This document shows, one piece after another, positions 51,786 to 61,450 of a DNA stretch of 64,000 bases. The stretch comes from an uncultured Alphaproteobacteria bacterium (GTDB taxonomy: Bacteria > Pseudomonadota > Alphaproteobacteria > RF32 > CAG-239), in contig CAJUKS010000003.1 of the NCBI GenBank assembly GCA_910587405.1, forward strand, positions 62,001 to 126,000, given 5' to 3'. The position numbers and the translations under genes are program-made. Under the pieces are notes generated by a model. The model was not told the origin of the DNA. It saw only the letters and a list, made by a program, of their open reading frames with translations, and ran no database searches. Positions within the stretch are counted from its first letter, which is position 1; each line of letters begins with the position of its first letter.

Positions 51786-53493
51786 CGGATATCAAATTAA
51801 TTACAGCGAAGAAGAATTAAGACGCAAAATGACGGAAGAAACCTTGGAGGTCAAACTGATTTCGCCGCAGTTTGAAGGATATCTCAATCTGAGTGAGGGG
51901 AACCAAAAGGCTTTGCGGCATCTGATTGCCGCTGCCCGGATGATCAATGATGTGACGCTGGAACAGGACCATCCGTTAAATCTGGTCCAGAAAAAGGCTC
52001 TGGAAGAAGCGGCGGCGTCCGGAAACGCGCATGCAAAACTGGCGTTGGAGCTGTTTAACAGCCTGAACGGCGTTGCCGGATACAACGGCGTTGACAAAGA
52101 ACCGGTGGAAATATTTGACGGAATTCACCTGTTGCCGGGACACAACTTTTATCCGCAAGATTTGGGGCCGGCAGAGTTTCAGCAGATTTTGCTGCAAATG
52201 CTCAAAGCCGGCAAAACGGCGGAAGTTCGCCGTATTTTGAGTGCGCGTACGATGGTGCGCCGCCACGGCGATGAACTCCGGGCCATTGATTATACGGATT
52301 ATTTTGCAGAACAGTTCTCGCAAATAGCCAACGAACTCGAAGTGGCGGCTCACTACAGCGATGACGAGGCGCTGAAAGATTATCTGGGCTGGCAGGCACA
52401 GGCCTTGTTGCAAAACAATCCGGATATGGATATGCTGGCCGACAAACACTGGGCGGTTTTGCAGAAAACGCCGCTCGAATTTACGCTCAGCCGCGAAAAT
52501 TATGATGACGAGATCACGCCTTCAGTTTATGACAATGCCGAATTAAAACAGCTTTTGGAAGCGTACGGAATTGAAGCGGTTTCCAAAGATATGCTGGGTG
52601 CGCGGGCAGGGGTTGTCAATCAGGCCGGTACCGAACTGATTTTGCAGTTCAAGAAACATATTCCGGCGTTGGCGGCCAAAATGCCTTATGCCGACAGTTA
52701 CCACCAAAGCATTTTGGACGGCGAGGAACTGAAACAAACCATGGTTGACGCCGATCTGGCCGATTTGGAAGGCGATTATGCCCAGTGTCGCGGCGGCATT
52801 ACGACGGCCCAAAATCTGCCCAACAATGACAAGCTGGCGGTTAAAACCGGCGGCGGTCGGCGAAATGTATATCACCGTCAGGTGCGAATGAGCGTAGACA
52901 GGGAAAAAGAGCGCAAACTGCTTGACCGCCTGGTTGATCCGGCGTTGCATCGTTTTTTTGACAGCGAGGCCGATCATTTGTTTGTGATCGGACACGAAAA
53001 CGGACACTCGCTCGGTCCGGACAGTTCGTATCAGAACGCGCTGGGCGCCTACAAGCATATTATCGAAGAACACAAGGCCGACACGATCTCTCTTGCTTTT
53101 ATGCCCGAGTATGTCAAGGCGGGCGTCATTGACGGCGAAACGCTGAATAAGGTTTATGTCAGCTATATCTGCGGGCGGATGTTTTTAATCGCCCGTCCCC
53201 ATAATATGCTGCCGCATCGGGTGGCGGAACTGATTCAGTTTAATTATCTGCGCGAAAACGGCGTGATCTCTGAAACCTCGGAAGGAAAGATTACCGTTGA
53301 TCTGGAACGGATCGGCGAAGTCCTGAACCGTTTGTTGGAAGAAACGATTCGCGTACAACTGTCAAAATCGCCGCAAACCGCCGCCGCTTTTGTTGAAAAA
53401 TATACCGAATGGTCGCCGCTTTCGCAAAAAATCGCCGCGGTGCGGCAAGAACTCGGGGTTAAGCCGTACAAAAGGATCGTGCGCTATTTTTAG
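51775..53493 (+). CDS. M49-like (dipeptidyl-peptidase III type) metallopeptidase
   Basis: 572 residues, cytoplasmic. The zinc site is visible as GHENGHSLG (HExxH form) at about residue 405 and, about 25 residues later, EEHKADTISL supplying the glutamate ligand. M49 enzymes classically carry HExxGH and EECRAE-like motifs, but shorter HExxH forms are known in some bacterial members. They remove dipeptides from short peptides. Length is close to bacterial family members. GGAGG precedes the ATG, which lies inside the end of the Memo-AMMECR1 gene, so translation is coupled and the two probably work in one process. Confidence 0.78.
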   Translation: MQINGYQINYSEEELRRKMTEETLEVKLISPQFEGYLNLSEGNQKALRHLIAAARMINDVTLEQDHPLNLVQKKALEEAAASGNAHAKLALELFNSLNGVAGYNGVDKEPVEIFDGIHLLPGHNFYPQDLGPAEFQQILLQMLKAGKTAEVRRILSARTMVRRHGDELRAIDYTDYFAEQFSQIANELEVAAHYSDDEALKDYLGWQAQALLQNNPDMDMLADKHWAVLQKTPLEFTLSRENYDDEITPSVYDNAELKQLLEAYGIEAVSKDMLGARAGVVNQAGTELILQFKKHIPALAAKMPYADSYHQSILDGEELKQTMVDADLADLEGDYAQCRGGITTAQNLPNNDKLAVKTGGGRRNVYHRQVRMSVDREKERKLLDRLVDPALHRFFDSEADHLFVIGHENGHSLGPDSSYQNALGAYKHIIEEHKADTISLAFMPEYVKAGVIDGETLNKVYVSYICGRMFLIARPHNMLPHRVAELIQFNYLRENGVISETSEGKITVDLERIGEVLNRLLEETIRVQLSKSPQTAAAFVEKYTEWSPLSQKIAAVRQELGVKPYKRIVRYF

Positions 53494-53578
53494 AAACTGT
53501 AAAACTGTTAAAAATCACTTGCACAATCGGGCGCTTTGCCGCATTATAAACGGCATCGGACAATAAAAGGATGGGACT

Positions 53579-53947
53579 ATGTTTAAAAAGCTTATCGACG
53601 GTGAACTGAGTCTGAAGGACACATTCTGGAAGTTTGGCGTGTTGGGGATGATTGCCGTTCATCTGATCGTCAAAATATTCGGCACCATGCTTTATCATAA
53701 ACTGCGCGGGCTGACAATCCTCGGATATTATACCACCCGCAAATACGGACTGGAAACTTCGACGGTCATTTTAACCATTTTATATTTCAGCTCGCTGTGC
53801 TTTATGCTGTTTTATTGCGGATCAATCCTGATCGGCACCTGGCGGAGTTCGGCGGAGTATAACCGCAGCTTGTGGTTACGCCATCTGGCGCGGATATTTA
53901 TGATATTGATGATTGTCGTCGTGTTGAAAATGGACTTAAACCTGTAA
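53579..53947 (+). CDS. Hypothetical membrane protein
   Basis: 122 residues with three likely membrane helices: FWKFGVLGMIAVHLIVKIFG, TVILTILYFSSLCFMLFYCG and HLARIFMILMIVVVLKM. No family recognised. AAGGATGG precedes the ATG. A small lipoprotein gene and dnaE follow closely on the same strand. Confidence 0.72.
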   Translation: MFKKLIDGELSLKDTFWKFGVLGMIAVHLIVKIFGTMLYHKLRGLTILGYYTTRKYGLETSTVILTILYFSSLCFMLFYCGSILIGTWRSSAEYNRSLWLRHLARIFMILMIVVVLKMDLNL

Positions 53948-53957
53948 AGGAACAAAA

Positions 53958-54113
53958 ATGAAAAAAGTGATAATGCTGATCTGCCTGTTGGGGCTTTGGG
54001 GCTGCGTGGCAGGAAATTTTCCGGAAAAACGCAACCGCCTGCATGAAATGAACAGCGACAAGGAAATTTGCGAAAAAAATCCCGACCGCTGTATCAGCGG
54101 GGTCGCTTGGTAA
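53958..54113 (+). CDS. Small lipoprotein, 51 residues
   Basis: AAGG lies 8 bases before the ATG. The signal MKKVIMLICLLGLWGC ends in a lipobox-like LWGC. The mature part is 36 residues, with two Cys (KEICEKNPDRCISG) that may form a disulfide. It starts 10 bases after the membrane-protein gene and ends 21 bases before dnaE. Function unknown. It resembles in style the small lipoprotein at 37562. Confidence 0.78.
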   Translation: MKKVIMLICLLGLWGCVAGNFPEKRNRLHEMNSDKEICEKNPDRCISGVAW

Positions 54114-54134
54114 CCGCCGGATAAGGAAAATGTA

Positions 54135-57100
54135 ATGGAACCGCAGTTTATTCATCTCCGGGTGCATTCCGCCTATTCTTTGTTGGAAGGGGCGATGAAA
54201 ATTCCGGCGTTGATGAGTAAGGCGGCGGCGATGGGCTTTCCGGCAATGGCGGTTGTCGATACCGCCAATATGTTCGGTGCCAAGGCTTTTTCCGACTATG
54301 CGCCGAAAAACGGCATCAAGCCGATTTTGGGAACGCAGTTGTATATCCGCAACAGCGATGCCGATGACGTGCTGAAGTCCAAAGGCCGAACCGTGGAACC
54401 GGACAAGATCGTTCTGCTGGTTAAAAATGCCGACGGTTATGCCAACATCACCAAATTGATGAAGATTGCCTATCTGGGCGAGAAAAACTTTGCCGAAAAG
54501 CCGCAAATTCGTCTTTCCGACCTCGAGAGCCACGGCGAAGGACTGATCGCTTTGACGGCGGGAACCGACGGCACCGTCGGGAGATTGCTGTTGGAAAACC
54601 GTGCGGCCGAAGCTGAGGCCTTTTTGCTTGATTTGAAAAAAATTTTCGGCGACCGCCTGTATATGGAAATTTCGCGGATCGGTTTGGAAAAAGAAGCCAA
54701 AACCGAAAATGACTTTATCGATCTTGCTTACAAACATGATATTCCGCTGGTTGCGACCAACGAGGCTTTTTTCTTTGACACCGACATGTACGAGGCGCAT
54801 GACGCGCTGGTCTGCATTGCCAAAGGCGAGTACGTGGCTAACGAAAACCGTGAAAAATATTCGCCTAATCAGCGCCTGAAGACGGCGGCCGAAATGGTGG
54901 CCCTGTTTGCCGATCTGCCCGAAGCGGTGGCCAACACCGTCAATATTGCCAAACGCTGTAATTATGTTTTGCAGTATATTGATCCGTTGTTGCCGGTTTT
55001 TGAATGCCCGGAAGGCAAAACCCAGAACGAGTATCTGCGCGAAGAAGCCGGCAAAGGTCTGGCTCACAAACTGGAAACTCAGGTCTATTTCGAAGGAATG
55101 ACCGAAGAACAGAAAAAGGAAATTGACGAACGCTATTACAGCCGTTTGGAATATGAACTGAGCGTGATCGAAAAAATGGGGTTTGCCGGTTACTTCCTGA
55201 TCGTGTCGGACTTTATCCGCTGGTCGAAGACACACGGTGTTCCGGTAGGGCCGGGGCGCGGCTCCGGTGCCGGTTCGATGGTTGCCTGGTCGATTCAGGT
55301 GACCGAACTCGATCCGCTGAAACTTGATTTGCTGTTTGAACGTTTTCTCAATCCGGAACGTATCAATATGCCTGACTTTGACGTCGACTTCTGCCAGGAA
55401 AACCGCTATAAGACGATCGAATATGTGCAGAACAAATACGGCTTTGACCATGTGGCACAGATCATTACTTACGGAAAACTGCAGTCAAAGGCGGTGATTC
55501 GCGATGTTGCCCGGGTATTGCAAATGCCTTATTCTCAGGCCGATCGCATCAGTAAGATGATTCCGCCGCCGGTGCAGGGCGTGCAGCCCAGTTTGAAAGA
55601 TTCGCTGGAGCAGGTCCCCGAGTTGGAAGAAATGCGTCAAAACGACCCGCAGGTCAATAAACTGTTTGACATTGCGATGAAGCTGGAAGGACTGTATCGC
55701 CATACCGGCGTGCACGCGGCCGGGGTGGTCATCGGCGATCGTCCGCTCGATCTGCTGGTTCCGCTGTATAAAGATCCCAAAGCCGATATGCCGGTAACCC
55801 AGTATGATATGAAGTATATCGAGTCGACCGGCTTGATTAAGTTCGACTTTCTGGGGTTGAAAACGCTGACCACCATTAAAAAAGCGGTTGATCTGGTTAA
55901 AGACGTCCATGGCGTTGATCTGGACATGAGCGTGGTGCCGCTGGATGACAAAGAAACCTACGCTCTTTTGCAACGGGGGGATACCGCCGGCATTTTCCAA
56001 TTTGAATCGGCGGGGATGAAAGACGTTCATAAGCAAATCAAGCCCGACCGTTTTGAAGATCTGATCGCGATCGTGTCATTATACCGCCCGGGGCCGATGG
56101 ACAATATCCCGAGCTATATCAAACGTAAACACGGCGACGAAGAAATTACCTATCTGCACCCTAAGCTGGAACCGATCTTAAAAAGCACCTACGGCATCAT
56201 GATCTATCAGGAACAGGTCATGAAAATTGCTCAGGAACTGGCCGGTTATACCCTCGGCGGCGCCGACAAACTGCGTAAGGCGATGGGTAAAAAAATTAAA
56301 GAAGAAATGGTCAAACACCGCAGCATTTTTGTTGACGGTGCGGTGGAACGCGGCATTGAGCGCGATACAGCGACCAGCATTTTCGACCAGATGGAAAAAT
56401 TTGCTTCTTACGGCTTTAACAAGTCGCATGCGGCGGCTTATTCGCTGATTTCTTATCAGACCGCATACCTCAAGGCGCATTATCCGGTCGAATTCATGAG
56501 CGCAACCATGAGTTTGGATATTACCAATACCGATAAACTGCAGTTTTTCAAAGACGAGTGCCGTCGGATGGGGATTGCGGTTCTGCCGCCGGACATTAAC
56601 AAGTCGGGCTATGATTTTATGGTGGAAGACGGTAAAATCCGTTATGCGCTGACCGCGGTTAAGGGCGTGGGCGAAGCCAACATGAAAGCGTTGGTGGCCG
56701 AACGCGAAGCGCACGGGCCGTTTAAGGACATTTCCGACTTTGTTCACCGGATCGATATTCGCCAGACCAACCGCAAACAGTTGGAGCAGTTGATCAAATC
56801 GGGCGCTTTTGACTGTCTGGATAAAAATCGCGGCCGTTTGTTTGCCAACATTGACAACATCATCCAGCACATCAGTTCTTCCTGCGAACTGAAAACCAGC
56901 AGTCAGACGTCGCTGTTCGGTACCGAAGAAATGCAGGCGAAAATAAAACTGAAAGACGACCCGGACTGGGTCGAACTCGAAAAACTGAAGTTGGAAGCGG
57001 AAGCGGTCGGTTTTTATCTTTCGGCCCATCCGCTGGACAGCTATCGTGACGGTATGGAAAAACTGGGCGTTAAAAACTGCAGCGAAGTTTTCCGCAACAT

Positions 57101-57605
57101 CCAGCTCGGGGACGTGATCCGTGCCAAACTGGCCGGTTGCGTCAACAGTTTTAAGAAGAAAATTTCACAAAAAGGCAACCGTTTTGCCTTTTTGGAACTA
57201 TCTGACGCTTCCGGCGCTTTTGAAGGGATCTTGTTTTCGGAGACCCTGCAGCGCAGCGAAGAAATTATCAATTCGGGGCTGCCGTTGCTTGCCAGCGTTA
57301 CAATCGAAAAACAAACCGAAGACAGCAACCCGCGGGTGATGATCAGCAATCTGGAAACTTTGGACAAGGCGATTGCCGATGTTGCCAGCGCCATTGTTAT
57401 CAGCATTAACAACCCGGCAGCCATTCGTCCGGTGCACGAAGTCTTGAACCGGGATAAAAAAGGGGCTAATAAAATATATATTAAACCCGATAATGACGAA
57501 TGGGATATTACCATTGAACTGCCCGGGGGGTATGCTTTTACCAGCGGCAATATCATCTCGCAGCTTAAATCGATTCCCGGTGTTTCAGCAGTAAAGGAAA
57601 TGTAA
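54135..57605 (+). CDS. dnaE: DNA polymerase III alpha subunit
   Basis: 1156 residues, normal for DnaE. The PHP domain starts FIHLRVHSAYSLLEGAM; the palm carries the catalytic PDFDVDFCQ after GPGRGSGAGSMVAW. The fingers region includes TGVHAAGVVIG and SLYRPGPMDNIPSYI, followed by helix-hairpin-helix, OB-fold and tau-binding parts in the C-terminal 300 residues (YFLSAHP equivalent FYLSAHPLDSY). This is the main replicative polymerase. AAGGA lies about 10 bases upstream. The next gene begins one base after its stop. Confidence 0.97.
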   Translation: MEPQFIHLRVHSAYSLLEGAMKIPALMSKAAAMGFPAMAVVDTANMFGAKAFSDYAPKNGIKPILGTQLYIRNSDADDVLKSKGRTVEPDKIVLLVKNADGYANITKLMKIAYLGEKNFAEKPQIRLSDLESHGEGLIALTAGTDGTVGRLLLENRAAEAEAFLLDLKKIFGDRLYMEISRIGLEKEAKTENDFIDLAYKHDIPLVATNEAFFFDTDMYEAHDALVCIAKGEYVANENREKYSPNQRLKTAAEMVALFADLPEAVANTVNIAKRCNYVLQYIDPLLPVFECPEGKTQNEYLREEAGKGLAHKLETQVYFEGMTEEQKKEIDERYYSRLEYELSVIEKMGFAGYFLIVSDFIRWSKTHGVPVGPGRGSGAGSMVAWSIQVTELDPLKLDLLFERFLNPERINMPDFDVDFCQENRYKTIEYVQNKYGFDHVAQIITYGKLQSKAVIRDVARVLQMPYSQADRISKMIPPPVQGVQPSLKDSLEQVPELEEMRQNDPQVNKLFDIAMKLEGLYRHTGVHAAGVVIGDRPLDLLVPLYKDPKADMPVTQYDMKYIESTGLIKFDFLGLKTLTTIKKAVDLVKDVHGVDLDMSVVPLDDKETYALLQRGDTAGIFQFESAGMKDVHKQIKPDRFEDLIAIVSLYRPGPMDNIPSYIKRKHGDEEITYLHPKLEPILKSTYGIMIYQEQVMKIAQELAGYTLGGADKLRKAMGKKIKEEMVKHRSIFVDGAVERGIERDTATSIFDQMEKFASYGFNKSHAAAYSLISYQTAYLKAHYPVEFMSATMSLDITNTDKLQFFKDECRRMGIAVLPPDINKSGYDFMVEDGKIRYALTAVKGVGEANMKALVAEREAHGPFKDISDFVHRIDIRQTNRKQLEQLIKSGAFDCLDKNRGRLFANIDNIIQHISSSCELKTSSQTSLFGTEEMQAKIKLKDDPDWVELEKLKLEAEAVGFYLSAHPLDSYRDGMEKLGVKNCSEVFRNIQLGDVIRAKLAGCVNSFKKKISQKGNRFAFLELSDASGAFEGILFSETLQRSEEIINSGLPLLASVTIEKQTEDSNPRVMISNLETLDKAIADVASAIVISINNPAAIRPVHEVLNRDKKGANKIYIKPDNDEWDITIELPGGYAFTSGNIISQLKSIPGVSAVKEM

Positions 57606-57606
57606 C

Positions 57607-58488
57607 ATGATAAAAAAATTTGGAAATGAAGTTCTGGCAAAATTAAAAAGCATCGGCAACGCCGAATTTCTTGACGACCGTTCCGCCAACCCGGTCAGCG
57701 CACCGTTTTGGGAATTGAGCTTTTTGCCGATCGGAATTTTGTTGTTCCGCTTCAGGCGCTTTTTATATCTCAGCTTTGTGTATGCTCTGTTGATCAGCGT
57801 TCTGGCTTTTGCAACCCGCACCGCTCACAACTGCAGCGCCGAGGCAGCTGTGGATTCGTTTTTTGGTTGTTCGTCGTCGTTTTCGGTTTACATTGCCTTT
57901 TTCATGCTGCGTTTGCTGATTGTATCGGTTTTTTTGCGGGTATGGTACAAAAGTGCGGTTTGCGGCGCGCCGCTTGACAAAGGGGAAATGTTTGTGATCA
58001 CAATGCGCGACTGGAAAATATTCGGCGGCATTTTGATTGCGATCGCCATGCTTTGTCTGCCGATTTTGTCATATTATATTTTGGCCGACCGGGTTCCCAA
58101 CCCCGATTGGCGCATCGAAAGCCTGTTTTTTGCGGTGGTATCGGCCGGTTTTTGGCTGCCGTTGGTTGCCTTGCGCTTTTCTTCGATTTTTGCTTTTGTT
58201 TTGGACGGCCGGCAACGTCCGCCCCTTAAACTTTTCTGGAACCGTACCGCCGGAAATACCCTCAAAATTTTGGTTGCCTTGTCTTTGATGATGATACTGA
58301 ACGCGATCATGTTTCTTAATTATGACCTCTTTGCTGCGTTTATGATCAAACATAATTTGGCGGTGGGAATGATTGTCGGCGACTTGTTGTATAATATGCT
58401 GTTTTTGCTGATGGCGGCATCATTTGCCAGTGACAGTATTGTTCAACGGGAAGCGTTGTTCTGCTGGTATGCGGAAGAAGACGAATAA
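57607..58488 (+). CDS. Hypothetical multi-pass membrane protein
   Basis: 293 residues, not recognised. About six membrane helices: LYLSFVYALLISVLAF, VYIAFFMLRLLIVSVFL, FGGILIAIAMLCLPILSYYI, AVVSAGFWLPLVALRF, ILVALSLMMILNAIMFL, GDLLYNMLFLLMAAS. A soluble N-terminus of about 45 residues precedes them. It begins one base after dnaE (AAAGGAAATGTAAC upstream), so it is certainly co-transcribed, although no functional link to replication is evident. A terminator follows. Confidence 0.75.
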   Translation: MIKKFGNEVLAKLKSIGNAEFLDDRSANPVSAPFWELSFLPIGILLFRFRRFLYLSFVYALLISVLAFATRTAHNCSAEAAVDSFFGCSSSFSVYIAFFMLRLLIVSVFLRVWYKSAVCGAPLDKGEMFVITMRDWKIFGGILIAIAMLCLPILSYYILADRVPNPDWRIESLFFAVVSAGFWLPLVALRFSSIFAFVLDGRQRPPLKLFWNRTAGNTLKILVALSLMMILNAIMFLNYDLFAAFMIKHNLAVGMIVGDLLYNMLFLLMAASFASDSIVQREALFCWYAEEDE

Positions 58489-58501
58489 GCGTTTTGAATC
58501 G

Positions 58502-58533
58502 AAAAATCCCCGGTTTTTAACCGGGGATTTTTT
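58502..58533. terminator. Bidirectional terminator
   Basis: AAATCCCCGGTT / AACCGGGGATTT form a 12-bp stem with a 3-4 base loop and flanking A/T runs, between the convergent membrane-protein genes. Confidence 0.92.
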
Positions 58534-60626
58534 TATAACAGCTGCTTTAGCATCGGCATCAGATCAAGCCGGTAGTCGTCGGCAATTTGCGGAGATTTTG
58601 GGTAGCATTCCCCGGCGTCGAGGGCATAAATGTTGGCTTGTTGAATTTTGAATTCGCGTCCCAAAATGATTGCCTGAGCACTGTTGGCCAGATACTGTCC
58701 GAATTGAACGGCGTCTCTGATATTGTTTTTGATCAGGCCGTTGCGTTTGGCAAACAGGTTGCTGTAGGTGAAAATGGCCCAAATCATGCCGAGGATGAAC
58801 AGGGTCGAGACGGCATGAATATGCAGGCTCATCATCAATGCCGACAAAATGATCATCATAACGGCAAAAATTTTGGCAGTAACGTTTACCCAACGGCGTT
58901 TAAATTTGGAACGCAGAATCCAAATGTAAAAGGCGGCGGTCAGAGTTGCCGAAAGCAAAAAGCCCAACGTGGCGCCGGTATTGACATTAAGCCACGCCAT
59001 TGCCGCTTCGGACAGCAGCAACATGGCGGTGCTGAACAAAATATAGCCGGCATTGAGCTTCAGGGACAACAATCTGATTCTTTTCATGGTGTCTTTTTCA
59101 ATCAGTTTATAAGCCCGTTTTAGTTTGAGGGCGTTGCTGCGGTTGAAACCGACCGAAAATTCTTTGGGGCCGATCAGCTGCCGAAACGCCTTTTTCTCGT
59201 CAGCGTTAAGACGGCTTAAGTTGTCGGTTTTTTTGACGATAACCAGCGATTCGTGATCGCTTTTAAGGTCAATGATGTTGCGGCGGAACAAATCCAACAG
59301 GAACGAACCGAACGATACCTTGTCAAAACAGCCGCGGGCAAGCATGCGCAGCATTGCCGGTGTTTTCTGCAAGTCTGCCTTGGCGGGGTCGGTGTCCGAA
59401 TTAATCGAACGCCATGAGATCAGATAAGCGGCCAAAATAGCCAGCAGTCCCGCCAGCGAAAAGATAATGTCGCCGTAATCTTCAATAAACCATTCAAATT
59501 TTTTGTTGAAGTCCGGCTCGATAAATCCGGCTTTTGGAATGGAAATCAGAATATGCATGCCTTCGCCGGCAAACAGAGGCGTGGTGGCCGTAAAGCCGAG
59601 CGCGTTGGTGCCGCGGTTTTGCGTGATGGTTGAATATCGGTCGGTGAGGTGGTTGGGCGGATAGCCGACAAACATAGAAACGTTCAGCGGATTGACGTTA
59701 ACCGGCAGACGGACCGTGGCCACCGCCTGAGTGACCACCAGGTTCCAGAAGCTTCCCGTGACGTCCCAGTAAAATTCGTTGCGATCCTGATAATACCATA
59801 ATTTGCGGTCCAGCATATAGTCAAATTCGTAAGTATAAATGCCCGGTTGCAGTTCAAACTGATTTTTAGGCGTAATCAGATAACGGTCTCCGGCGTCTTT
59901 TAACTGATACGGAACTTCGGTGTTGTTGATGCGGACACCGTTCAAATAGGGGATGGTTGCGTTGCGGACACCGTCGCGGGAAACCGAATATTTCGGCAAC
60001 GCTTTTGACAGGCCGTATTTCAATTTTTGGCCGTTGGCGATCAAATTGACGGTTTCGATAATCCGAACCATGCCGTTGGGCAAAATGTCAATTTTGCTGG
60101 TCAGATAGGGGATGTGTTCTTTAGCCGGCGCCAAAACGTTCTGTCCGCTCGGCAAGGTGACGCTGACGACGTCAAATTCGGGCTTTTGCCACTGTGCTCT
60201 TTCCCGGCTGCCGATCGGCTTTAGGGGAACCAGAGCGGGAGTATTGATCAAATCGCGCGGTTTTTCCTGTTCATTGAGATTAAGCCGTTCCATCGCGCTT
60301 TCGTAGATCTGTTCAAAAGTCGACTTTTTTTGTTTTTGCTTTGCCACATAATCGGCGTTGTCCTGAGTGTTCATCGTGGAAGCGTTTTGAATAACCGACA
60401 TCGGCATTTTGGCAACGGTTCGGCTGCGTTCGCGGATGAAATCGCGAAACTCTTCATACGAAGCCGGAATTTCCCGCGAAGCCGCCGCCGGTTTGTTTTG
60501 CCGGGCCTTGTCGGCATTGTATTGCTGCAGTTCGATTTCGTTCTGCATTTCGCGAATAGCGGCATTGGCATCGGCGGTTGCCGAAAAAGAAGCAATGAAA
60601 CAAATTGCAAAAAAAAGTTTTTTCAT
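58533..60626 (-). CDS. DUF2207 membrane protein
   Basis: 697 residues. Signal peptide (MKKLFFAICFIASFSATADA), a linker of about 150 residues, then the DUF2207 extracytoplasmic beta domain (TSKIDILPNGMVRIIETVNL, YTYEFDYMLDRKLWYYQDRNEFYWDVTG). A membrane helix (DIIFSLAGLLAILAAYLIS) leads to a cytoplasmic DUF2207-type region (ARGCFDKVSFGSFLLDLFRR) and two or three more helices near residues 560-640. Family members are widespread and their function is unknown. The N-terminal linker with coiled-coil character is longer than usual. Divergent from the nucleotidyltransferase gene. Confidence 0.9.
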   Translation of the reverse strand: MKKLFFAICFIASFSATADANAAIREMQNEIELQQYNADKARQNKPAAASREIPASYEEFRDFIRERSRTVAKMPMSVIQNASTMNTQDNADYVAKQKQKKSTFEQIYESAMERLNLNEQEKPRDLINTPALVPLKPIGSRERAQWQKPEFDVVSVTLPSGQNVLAPAKEHIPYLTSKIDILPNGMVRIIETVNLIANGQKLKYGLSKALPKYSVSRDGVRNATIPYLNGVRINNTEVPYQLKDAGDRYLITPKNQFELQPGIYTYEFDYMLDRKLWYYQDRNEFYWDVTGSFWNLVVTQAVATVRLPVNVNPLNVSMFVGYPPNHLTDRYSTITQNRGTNALGFTATTPLFAGEGMHILISIPKAGFIEPDFNKKFEWFIEDYGDIIFSLAGLLAILAAYLISWRSINSDTDPAKADLQKTPAMLRMLARGCFDKVSFGSFLLDLFRRNIIDLKSDHESLVIVKKTDNLSRLNADEKKAFRQLIGPKEFSVGFNRSNALKLKRAYKLIEKDTMKRIRLLSLKLNAGYILFSTAMLLLSEAAMAWLNVNTGATLGFLLSATLTAAFYIWILRSKFKRRWVNVTAKIFAVMMIILSALMMSLHIHAVSTLFILGMIWAIFTYSNLFAKRNGLIKNNIRDAVQFGQYLANSAQAIILGREFKIQQANIYALDAGECYPKSPQIADDYRLDLMPMLKQLL

Positions 60627-60710
60627 AAAAAAAAGCCCTTGTTAACAAATAAAATATATTTGCTAGTATAGTATGCAGTTATTAAAAAAAGATTAGAAAG
60701 GAATAAACTT

Positions 60711-61445
60711 ATGACTAGTTCTAAAATTGCCGCCGTTGTTCTTGGTGCCGGAAAGGGAACCCGGATGAAATCCGATTTGCCCAAGGTGTTGATGCCGATT
60801 TGCGGCAAACCGATGATCCGCAATATTCTCGACACCCTTGACAGTATGAATGCCGACCGGATTGTGGTGGTGACTGCGCCTGACGGCGATTTGGTGCGTA
60901 AAGAAGTGGCGCCGCATCAAAGCGTTATCCAGCAGCAGCAACTTGGCACCGGGGATGCGGTAATGGCCGCGGCCGAAGTGCTGGAAGGCTTTGACGGTGA
61001 CGTTTTGACGATTTTCGGCGATCATCCGATTATTACCAAAGAAACGTTTTTGAAAGCGGTTGCCAAACGGCGCGAAGGCTATGCGGTGGTTGTTCTCGGT
61101 TTCCGCCCCGAAGATTGTGCCCGCTACGGACGTCTGGTGGTGAAGGACGGCGAATTGCAGAAAATTGTCGAGTTTAAGGACGCCAGTGACGAAGAAAAGG
61201 CGATTACGCTGTGTAATTCCGGCGTGATGTGTTTTGACGGTAGCAAAATGTTTGATCTTTTGCGACAGATTGGCAATGAAAATGCCGCCGGCGAGTATTA
61301 TCTTACAGATGCGATTGCGATTGCCCGTTCACAAGGCTGGAAGTGCGGCGTGGTCGAATGTCCGGCCGAAGAAGTTGCCGGTGCCAACACGCGTGAAGAA
61401 CTGGCGCTGCTGGAAGAATATTTAACCAAAAGACAAGGAAAATAA
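60711..61445 (+). CDS. GlmU-like nucleotidyltransferase, single domain
   Basis: 244 residues. The nucleotide-binding loop AAVVLGAGKGTRMKSDLPKVL, then QQQLGTGDAVMAA, FGDHPIITKE and the metal Asp region fit the N-terminal uridyltransferase domain of GlmU, which makes UDP-GlcNAc from UTP and GlcNAc-1-phosphate. The C-terminal left-handed beta-helix acetyltransferase of normal GlmU (about 450 residues in all) is absent, and the next gene does not encode it. So acetylation must be done elsewhere, or the enzyme activates another sugar phosphate. AAAGGA precedes the ATG. Confidence 0.87.
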   Translation: MTSSKIAAVVLGAGKGTRMKSDLPKVLMPICGKPMIRNILDTLDSMNADRIVVVTAPDGDLVRKEVAPHQSVIQQQQLGTGDAVMAAAEVLEGFDGDVLTIFGDHPIITKETFLKAVAKRREGYAVVVLGFRPEDCARYGRLVVKDGELQKIVEFKDASDEEKAITLCNSGVMCFDGSKMFDLLRQIGNENAAGEYYLTDAIAIARSQGWKCGVVECPAEEVAGANTREELALLEEYLTKRQGK

Positions 61446-61450
61446 AATTT

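Noticed and set aside
53898..55451. 517-codon open frame opposite dnaE
   Set aside because: Antisense shadow of dnaE; the product is rich in Phe, His, Arg and Gln as such shadows are, with no known domain.
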